A DNA stretch of 38,906 nucleotides from Oleispira sp. (GTDB taxonomy: Bacteria > Pseudomonadota > Gammaproteobacteria > Pseudomonadales > Oceanobacteraceae): the NCBI GenBank assembly GCA_016765295.1, contig JAESQF010000052.1:1-38906 (forward strand), given 5' to 3'. The number at the start of each line of letters is the position of its first letter. Within the stretch, counting starts at the first letter, position 1. The translations under genes and the position numbers were made by a program. The notes under the pieces are model-generated. The model was not told where the DNA came from and ran no database searches. It worked only from the letters and a program-made list of their open reading frames with translations. Positions 9,601 to 16,100 of this stretch are shown piece after piece.

Positions 9601-9722
9601 GTGACGGTGTCGATAAAAAAATCACTCATTTCAGAATAAATCCCAATGGCACATTACAGGCCCCTGCTGCAGGTGAAAGTTCGAACACATTCAGTATTAA
9701 ATTTCGGGTCCAGCTGCAATAG
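6624..9722 (+). CDS. Exported multi-domain DUF11-repeat surface protein
   Basis: A 1032-residue protein. Residues 1-49 form a long signal peptide (charged 20-residue extension, then a hydrophobic core, cleavage after THA). About 55-320 is a domain with AYLYWSGSG, VTFNG and GAYGGWALAIIFEHP, resembling DUF3344-type domains. About 325-450 and 452-590 are DUF11-like Ig modules (VTNNGPNTA; NPGDTLRYTITIT). About 600-870 is an unclassified beta-rich segment. About 872-1032 is a terminal module (LEKSIEIFSDPING, VPGAIFTYSIQAINTG) that also closes the 372-aa protein downstream. There is no LPXTG or membrane anchor. The ribosome site is weak (GAG 3 bases before the ATG), but no other start fits. Likely a secreted surface or fibre component; the exact role is unknown. 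Confidence 0.85.
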   Translation: MLQLTPYRSIYKDNRYKFYRTIFSSLGLLGKRLLVIFLGFLIPTLATHAEDVILRHSFAGNISFELTGNSLRDSIDTCSLVAGGQSSGNISLPSNASIKAAYLYWSGSGGIDTQVTFNGQPVNSQTNYTELFNGRNYFSEKADVTQLVSNNTFASYRVSGLTFDGSDAYCSTGGAYGGWALAIIFEHPNEPLRVINVFDGFKNFWGEQFELIPNNFVIASNPSALGGKHAHITWEGDEGNSQQRNNEVESLTFENRNLTDPNNPSNNQFNGYSNVIGATSGVDIDEYQIGNFLIAGATRVHTRYSSGQDAVFLTAEFISVPNESVADLTIQQSGPANIIRGQQNTFGFTVTNNGPNTAPQNSQFSFNIPQGFSFVTTPNPSWSCSTISDTLDCLYLDDITASNSSMPLSLVFIVDKTAGSNDSVNISGTIKGLLFDNILSNNTSLSSYLIQGPDITTSIKEVVDLNGGNVNPGDTLRYTITITESAGIAVSGISLTDHLSAEFSTFEIISLPADAINNSLIAPAGDFNSGLIQIDNISVTENGSQTLVIDVILSASLPTGTEINNSVELTSSATETLTINAPSVFSAQAINPSAGNKHLYLHSNSSVGRPNQIMRRNRPTVTSNRNIGRNNKDAIWTLEPNFQSQFEFSGTSIDLNLCLQSNQNSSKTHTMKIQLLHNSTVIADSDPITITIPSKNSPVEQFAYTIPLTQSPIIPAGDTLKLRIINITGAGGIRVYSLDGADYCYVSIPAKTVINVDSILAIDSATSLAVSDVNSGSDISIETVISDPFGSFDITSADLSATDAEGNSIFINLPMTLTIDSLTATKTFSLDYSIPANTQAGYWKFSVRAKEGEENTIEHSSDFMLLINQALPNLKLEKSIEIFSDPINGINGTNNFSKAVPGAIFTYSIQAINTGLGAAENNSIWISDAIPDKTYMLVKDFNDISGQGPVIEQPVNPTSGLSYQFFALDSSSDDIEFSENNGISFDYSPLPDSDGVDKKITHFRINPNGTLQAPAAGESSNTFSIKFRVQLQ

Positions 9723-9854
9723 CTGGTTAAACCAATACGGAGCATTTTACTGGGTAAGCCTTCGCTTAACTTACAGAAAATTGCCATTATTTTAACCATT
9801 ATGGACCCTCTCCGCTTTATTACTTACACGCGCACACATGATAAACATCAAAAA
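9723..9854 (+). other. Spacer without recognisable gene
   Basis: The first 132 bp of the 666-bp gap after the 1032-aa gene. It contains TAAGC-CTTC-GCTTA near 9760, a short hairpin without a T-run that is too weak to call a terminator. No coding signal is seen. Copy 2 of the promoter repeat follows. Confidence 0.5.
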
Positions 9855-10215
9855 ACTGTTGGTAAATTTGACGTCTAAAATAAGAAAGTAACCGAAAGCA
9901 CACAATTAAGTACTCAAAATGAGACCTACTAGGCAGAATTAACAATATTTAACGATTCTGTTGCATAAAGATACAATGACAAAGTTTGTCATCTAACTGC
10001 ATTTATTTACCCCATTAATACCAAATATTTCCACTTTTAGCCCTGTAAATGAGAACCCCTTACAACTCTTCCGTTTCAAACTCACTATTTCAAAAAATTA
10101 ACGTTTTTAAGGTGTTACAAAAGGCAATAAGCCAAAAGACTTAACGGCCGTTAAATTGACGGGGATTCGTTTACTCAATAAAATCTAATCTTACAAACTT
10201 AGACATATTGAGACA
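9855..10215 (+). repeat. Promoter-region repeat, copy 2
   Basis: A 361-bp block alignable with 6264-6623 from ACTGTTGGTAAATTTGAC (9855-9872) to ATTGAGACA (10207-10215). Includes CTGCATTTATTTACCC (9997-10012) and the 32-bp core at 9923-9954. Where copy 1 has the ATG of its gene, this copy reads TTTGTG, so the start is not conserved. The next large gene begins 174 bp further on. Confidence 0.85.
10141..10184 (+). promoter_or_regulatory. Sigma70 promoter with perfect palindrome, copy 2
   Basis: TTGACG (10156-10161), 17 bp and TAAAAT (10179-10184), the same hexamers and spacing as copy 1. The upstream element is here a perfect 14-bp palindrome, TTAACGGCCGTTAA (10141-10154), again one base from the -35. 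The expected start near 10191 leaves a leader of about 198 nt before the ATG at 10389. Confidence 0.72.
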
Positions 10216-10218
10216 TTT

Positions 10219-10392
10219 GTGCCAAATAAGACTGAGAGCCATTGCTTGACGAATTTAGCCTCGACTCAGAACAGAGCGCTGATTTGCACGGCCAAACCCT
10301 ATTTCTGTCATATTGCGCCATCTTTAGCATCAATATCGGCAAATTCTAAAACCACTACCTTCTATCTGACAACTACCCAGGAGTCTTTATGA
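10219..10392 (+). CDS. Possible leader ORF overlapping next gene
   Basis: A 57-codon frame starts at GTG 10219, right after the copy-2 repeat, with GAGA at 10210-10213 five bases upstream. It stays open to a TGA at 10390-10392 that overlaps the next gene's ATG as ATGA. The product (MPNKTESHCLTNLASTQ...) has no signal peptide or recognisable domain. The overlap would allow translational coupling, but length and composition are compatible with chance or a decayed gene end. Low confidence as a protein. Confidence 0.25.
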   Translation: MPNKTESHCLTNLASTQNRALICTAKPYFCHIAPSLASISANSKTTTFYLTTTQESL

Positions 10393-11399
10393 AACAACTA
10401 CTTTCAGCGGTAACACTATCGCTGGGCTTAGCCGCCAGTATGGCCGCTACGTCGACCCATGCGGCAGGTACAATCGCCGGTACTGAAATCATTAACAGCG
10501 CCACGGTAACTTATGGCCCAGCCAATAACCAAACCGTATCAGATCCCGTTACCGCAACGTTCAAAGTCGATGAAGTAATCAATGTAAACGTAACGGCTTT
10601 GGATTCAGGTAAAAATGTTGATGTGAATGCCGGAGACTCTGCTTCTGTACAAGCTTATACCGTCTCTAACCTGGGTAATGGCAATGAGATTTTTGATCTA
10701 AAACAGACTCCAACAGGTGATTTCACTCCTGAATCGACCAGAATTTATTACGAACCCGTTATCGGTGGTAACGGCACATTCGATGGTACAGAAGACACGT
10801 ATACCACTGGCACTGGCTTACCTTTAGATCCTGATCAGGAATATTACATCTACCTAGTATCCAATATTCCAGCGGCTGCAAACGTTGGCCAAATAAGCAC
10901 ATTAACTTTCGATGCTATTTCACAGACGGCTGGAGCTAGCACTGCAGCAATTGGAACTATTTTAACAGGACAAGGTACAGACAACACAGATGCCGTTGTT
11001 GCAGTCCTTAATGGCACCGCTAGTGATGCTGCAACCTTTACGGTTAAAGCCGCCCCTTCTGCTGTCGTCGATATCGACAAGTCAATCGTTTCGGTTATCG
11101 CCGATGTGAATGGTACTCAAGTAACAGGCCAGTACATTCCTGGAGCAACCGTTAAATATTCTGTTTTAGTCACAGTAACAAGTGGCATAGCAGAAGGTTT
11201 AGAAATTATCGATAGCTTACCGACTGATGTGACCTTTGTTGCTAATACCCTCGTCCAGCAAGTTGATGGTACGGGTGGCTATATTCCTGTACCTCCTGCA
11301 AGCGGTGGTTACGATTCAATTACTCACAAAGTCAGCGTGAATTTTGGCGACCGTAGTGTCGGCACTTATGAAATTCAATTAGACGCAACCATTAATTAA
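10389..11399 (+). CDS. Secreted DUF11-type surface protein
   Basis: A 336-residue exported protein. The signal peptide has KQLL, a hydrophobic core and cleavage after STHA (about 25). The N-terminal domain (about 27-220) starts GTIAGTEIINSATVTYG and includes the TFKVDEVINV strand; the related pattern IVNKASLTY...TFKVDRKV occurs in the 372-aa protein downstream. About 225-336 is a DUF11-like module (DIDKSIVSVIADVNG, IPGATVKYSVLVTV, LEIIDSLPTDVTF). AGGAG at 10379-10383, five bases before the ATG, fixes the start. It is the first gene of a tight unit with the next three genes (gaps of 38, 30 and 74 bp). Likely a structural surface subunit; no enzyme motif is seen. Confidence 0.85.
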   Translation: MKQLLSAVTLSLGLAASMAATSTHAAGTIAGTEIINSATVTYGPANNQTVSDPVTATFKVDEVINVNVTALDSGKNVDVNAGDSASVQAYTVSNLGNGNEIFDLKQTPTGDFTPESTRIYYEPVIGGNGTFDGTEDTYTTGTGLPLDPDQEYYIYLVSNIPAAANVGQISTLTFDAISQTAGASTAAIGTILTGQGTDNTDAVVAVLNGTASDAATFTVKAAPSAVVDIDKSIVSVIADVNGTQVTGQYIPGATVKYSVLVTVTSGIAEGLEIIDSLPTDVTFVANTLVQQVDGTGGYIPVPPASGGYDSITHKVSVNFGDRSVGTYEIQLDATIN

Positions 11400-11437
11400 T
11401 TTAAGAACTAAACAAAAAGTTAACTAAGGAGTTACTT

Positions 11438-11914
11438 ATGAAGGCATTAATGAAATCACTTACCGCCATCGCACTGCTAGTTAGTAGCATCAGCGCTTGG
11501 TCTGAAGTCGAATTAAAAAACGAAGCGTTTAAAGTCGTGACCATTACTTCTGAAAACGGCGCTAAATCTGAGCAATGGCAGACACCGGACAAAATGTTAC
11601 CGGGAGATAAAGTCGGCTACCAAATTAGTTTTAACAATACAGGAAAAGAAGCGGCCACGGATATCGTGATTGCTAACCCTATTCCTGACAATACGGTTTA
11701 TGTCGCTGGCTCTGCTAAAGGCTTAAATACCGATATCGAATTTTCTACCGATGGTGGAAAAACCTATGCACAGCCTTCGAAGCTATTTATCGAAAAAAAT
11801 GGTGAACGTGTACAGGCAATCGCAGCTGACTATACCAACGTTCGCTGGACACTAAACAAACCACTTGCGATTGGTGCAGATAGCTCTGTTCAGTACGCAG
11901 TCATTATTAAATAG
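11438..11914 (+). CDS. Small secreted single DUF11-module protein
   Basis: A 158-residue protein. The signal peptide (MKALMKSLTAIALLVSSISA) is followed by little more than one DUF11-like Ig module. Its core, LPGDKVGYQISFNNTGKEAA then IVIANPIPDNTVYVAGS, matches the modules of the neighbouring proteins. A strong AAGGAG before the ATG suggests high expression. It has no cysteine after cleavage and no anchor. The single-module form suggests a repeated subunit, adaptor or cap of the inferred surface structure; this is inference. Confidence 0.85.
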   Translation: MKALMKSLTAIALLVSSISAWSEVELKNEAFKVVTITSENGAKSEQWQTPDKMLPGDKVGYQISFNNTGKEAATDIVIANPIPDNTVYVAGSAKGLNTDIEFSTDGGKTYAQPSKLFIEKNGERVQAIAADYTNVRWTLNKPLAIGADSSVQYAVIIK

Positions 11915-11944
11915 AAAAGAATTTAATTATAAAGGAACTAACTT

Positions 11945-13063
11945 ATGAAAATTAAACAGTTATTTACTCTAGCATTAGCGGCAGGTATTTCTGCTACGAG
12001 TGTTGCAGAGATAGAGACAGCTTATAATCTAGATATTGTGAATAAGGCCTCATTAACCTATAAAATTGGAACTACTGATCAATTAGGCATTGAAGTAAAT
12101 GTAGAGAATACTTTTAAGGTCGACCGTAAAGTGATTTTTACTTTGCTTCCGCCAAGTACTGTTCCAACAGCCCCAATTAAAACTCAACAAGGAACCGCCT
12201 ATACCCTAGTAAACAACAGTAATGCGCCTATTCGCTTTAATTTAGAAGCGTTAAATGAAAATGAATTAACCGAAGTTACTATTGGCGGACAAGTTATTGA
12301 TAGCACTTCAACCTCTATCAATCCAACTTACACTTACTACAAACAAGATTCTGCCAGCACTTCATTTGATCCAAACAAGAGCACTCAACTAACTGGAAAT
12401 TATATTGAATTAACAGCTGGTGATTTTGATAACGATAGCGGTACAGATCAAGCTATTATTTATGTTGTAGCGACACCTGCTATTGGTGAAAACGATGATA
12501 TTTTTGTTCACACTCTAACTGTTACAGCTGCAGAAACAGAGGCTAGTGCAACAGCAGTAAATAAAGCGAATGAGGATAAAATAGGATTCACTCCAGTTGC
12601 TTTTGGCGAAACAATTTCCGCTATTGATGAATCATGGATATCCAATGAAATTCAAACAGTATTTAACGAAAAAGGTGCTGAGCGCTCTGGCGTTGGTGCT
12701 TTTAAAGTCACTTCAGCAAAATTGAAGATTGAAAAATCAGTTATTATATTCTGGGACCCTATAAATAAACTCGATAACCCGAAAGCAATCCCTGGTGCCA
12801 TTGTAGAGTACACATTAACAGTAACAAATTCGGGTACAGAAATAGCATCTGACGTAATAATCACGGATACACTACCTGTTTATTTTGATCTTGCCGTTGA
12901 TGACAATATATATACTGATGACCAATATTCAATTGGTGGCGTAGCTGCGGCCGTTACTTTCAACGGCAACGAAGTTATCTTTCCTGCCAAAGAGGTTCCA
13001 GCTCAAGATACTGGCGGTGTTCCTGGTAAAGTAGTTGCAACTTTAGCGGCAACCCTAAAATAA
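11945..13063 (+). CDS. Secreted DUF11-type surface protein, paralogue
   Basis: A 372-residue exported protein with cleavage probably after SVA (about 21). The N-terminal domain carries LDIVNKASLTYKIG and ENTFKVDRKV, the pattern seen in the 336-aa protein, so the two are probably paralogues. The C-terminal module (LKIEKSVIIFWDPINKL, IPGAIVEYTLTVTNSGTE, VIITDTLPVYF) matches the end of the 1032-aa protein, including the (F/W)xDPIN motif. A clear AAGGA precedes the ATG. It lies 30 bp after the small DUF11 gene and just before a strong hairpin that separates it from the outer-membrane gene. Confidence 0.85.
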   Translation: MKIKQLFTLALAAGISATSVAEIETAYNLDIVNKASLTYKIGTTDQLGIEVNVENTFKVDRKVIFTLLPPSTVPTAPIKTQQGTAYTLVNNSNAPIRFNLEALNENELTEVTIGGQVIDSTSTSINPTYTYYKQDSASTSFDPNKSTQLTGNYIELTAGDFDNDSGTDQAIIYVVATPAIGENDDIFVHTLTVTAAETEASATAVNKANEDKIGFTPVAFGETISAIDESWISNEIQTVFNEKGAERSGVGAFKVTSAKLKIEKSVIIFWDPINKLDNPKAIPGAIVEYTLTVTNSGTEIASDVIITDTLPVYFDLAVDDNIYTDDQYSIGGVAAAVTFNGNEVIFPAKEVPAQDTGGVPGKVVATLAATLK

Positions 13064-13088
13064 CAATGCCCCTATTGTTATTTGCTAG

Positions 13089-13118
13089 CCCACCTCAGAG
13101 CACAAGCTCTGAGGTGGG
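13089..13118 (+). terminator. Strong hairpin, possible attenuator or mRNA stabiliser
   Basis: A perfect 13-bp GC-rich stem (13089-13101 with 13106-13118) with a 4-base ACAA loop, followed by only three T residues. It lies between the 372-aa gene and the better start of the outer-membrane gene. The short T-run suggests partial termination or protection of upstream mRNA from 3' decay, either of which would lower expression of the downstream gene relative to the subunits. Confidence 0.6.
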
Positions 13119-13137
13119 TTTCACCCAACAACACACC

Positions 13138-16100
13138 ATGTGCGAATGCACAGATAATGCCCTGCTCGCGCGGTTTATTATCTGTGTTTTTGCTTGCCTG
13201 TTATTTGTTATAAGTCCTTCATCATTTGCCGCCACGATTGGTGATGTTATTGATAGCGATGCTGAAGTTCACTATCAATCTAATGGGCAATCATTATCAA
13301 AAATTGATGGTGCACCTTTTGTACTACAATCAGCCGGCCAAGGTGCTGGCGGCATCGGCACAAATTCTGCGATTGATATTTGGGCACCTTATGTTCCAAC
13401 TAACACTTCGAATCCTATTGGCAGCAAAATATTTAATACTGAAGTGTCTCAATGCTTAGGTACTTCAGAAAATAGTAACAACATCATTAATACCGATATT
13501 AAATACCCTAATGGTGATGCGATTACTTTTCCTGCATCGATTTCATCTTTTCCATCGACGACGTTTAAAAGTGGCAACCCATTAATTATTCGGGTGATTG
13601 ATTTAGACCAGAATATAAACTCAACGATTCGAGATCAAGTTTCGGTAAGTCTTAAAGTAGACGGTAAAAACTCTGATCATGAAACCGTTATATTGACCGA
13701 AACAAGTAATAACAGTGGCGAGTTTATTGGTATCGTTCAAACTACCCCTAACTTACAAAATTCTAACCCTAATGACTGCTTGTTAGCACTAGGGTCTGCC
13801 TCCGCTCTTAACATTGAATATCAAGATGAAAATGATGGTGAGGATACCGTCAGTAGCATCGTTAAATTCGATCCTATTAGCCGTGTTTTTGATAGCTTCA
13901 CTGGAACACTTTTAGACAATATCGAAATCACTTTAATCGATAATAATACCGGCTTACCTGCAACCGTTTATGGTGATGATGGCATCAGCGATTTCCCTGC
14001 AACTATTACTTCGGGTTCACTCGTCAGCGATAGCTCAGGAAAAACATATCAATTGCCTTCGGGTGGCTACCGCTTCCCTTATGTACCGAATGGTAATTAT
14101 TCCATTCAAATTGCGGATACTGTTAAGACAGAATTTCCATCACAGCTTTCCGAGCAGACGATTCAAGCTCTGCCCACTGGCCCATATTTATTATCGGGCA
14201 TTTCTCGCGGTGAAAGCTTTACTATCAGCAATAAAATTTTTGATGCCGACATTCCTTTAGATCCAAAATCAGATCGCATCTTACTAGATAAAACAGCCAG
14301 TAAAAATGAGGCTGGTGTAGGCGATTTTGTTGCCTTTAATATTAGCGTCAATAATGCCGAATCTTTTGCTAGCAATATTCGGGTTATCGATACTCTACCG
14401 GTAGGTTTAACCTATGTTAAAAACTCGCTAGTGGTTGCAGGTAATTCAATAATTCCTGCAAGCATCTCTAACGATGGCCGTATTATCACCATCGATTTAC
14501 CTGATATGGAAGCTAATGAAAAACTAATTCTAGAATATGTTACTCAGGTTTCAGCAACTGCCGATGGCTTAATTACCAACGAAGCGGTCGCGATTCATAG
14601 TGAGTTAAAGTCCAACATTGCCAAAGCCAGCATTCAAATTAAAGACGATTTATATCGTAATAAAGCGCGTTTATTTGGCCGTGTCATTTTAGATGGCTGT
14701 GAAGGTAATTTAGACCTTGATGCTGATGGTATTGCCGGTGTACGTCTATATATGGAAGACGGCAGCTATGTCGTCACCGACAACCAAGGCGAATGGCACA
14801 TAGAAGGTGTAAAGCCCGGCACTCATGTTTTACAACTGGATACCGAAACTATTCCAGACTACTTAGAAGTTGTCGAATGTAAGGACAGCTTCTTTCATGC
14901 AGGCCAAAGTTATTCTCAGTTTGTTGATTTACAGCCCGGTAGTTTTTGGCGGGCAGACTTTCATCTACGGGTTAAAAAAGCCCTTGAAGGTGAAGTAAAA
15001 CAAAGTTTACAAAACGAACTTGTGCCGCTGCCTAAGATTAAAGGAGATACAGCTACCAATATAACGACCAAGACCACTCAATCTCCTGTAGATCAAATGA
15101 TTCGCTATCAGATTCGTATTGAAGGCCACGGAGTTCCATTAACCGACGTTCAAGAATTTGTATTATTACCCGCTGGCATCGTCTACCAAGAAAACTCCCT
15201 ATTAATCGATGGTTTAAAGCCGACCGTCGAATATCATATTAATGATAATAGCTTGTTGATTAAGCTGGGTGATAAACCTGAAAAATGGCAACACGACATT
15301 GAGTTCAATGGTTTAATTACTGCAAAGGCCGTAAAAGGTAAACTCACCGCTAAAGCGAAACTTTTCTACAAAACAGGCTTACCTAATAGTCTAGTGACGC
15401 CAGATGCACAAAGTAGCGCTCTACTCTATCTGCCCCCTGCTGACGGTAAAGCAGACCCTCTGCAGCCTCCACGTTTTGGAAGGCTTTCAGAAACTCTCAG
15501 TCTACAAGATAAACGTAATTTAGCGGATGTCATCGATAAGTTAAAAGGTCTACAAAATTTAGAAATATCGGTCAGCGGTCATACTGACAGTACTCCTGTT
15601 GCCCAACGAGAGAATCAACTGTTTAGTGATAACCAAGCACTGTCCGTCGCCCGGGCATTATCGGTGGCCAATTATTTATCTCAACAACTCAGCCTTCCGC
15701 TCAACCAGATCAAAGTATCAGGGCACGGTTCCACCAAACCTATTGCCAGTAATAGCACCGTTGAAGGCCGAGCGAGCAATCGTCGAGTCGAAGTACGCGT
15801 ACTTAATGCCGATGCAAGAATTGCAGTGGCAACGATTACCGCGGATACCCGTATTGCAAAAACTGAAAGTTTAATTGGTGGTATTAATACCACCGCTGCA
15901 ACAGCGGCTAGTTTAAAATCCAACCAAGTACTTGAGCCTGTGCAAATAAAGCCAACCATTTCTGAAAATTGGTTCCGCAATAAATCCATAGAAACAAATT
16001 GGGTATGGCCAACAAAACTTTTCAATCCAACCATTTCTGCTACCGACATTATTATTCAACACCCACAAAATACTCGCTTACGCTTAACCTTAAACGGTGT

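Noticed and set aside
6264-10215. Repeat pair as ends of a mobile element
   Set aside because: Direct, not inverted; each copy holds a promoter; no transposase or integrase lies between them and no target duplications are visible.
15681-16049. 122-codon minus-strand frame
   Set aside because: Opposite the OmpA region of the outer-membrane gene, whose motifs leave no doubt about the coding strand.
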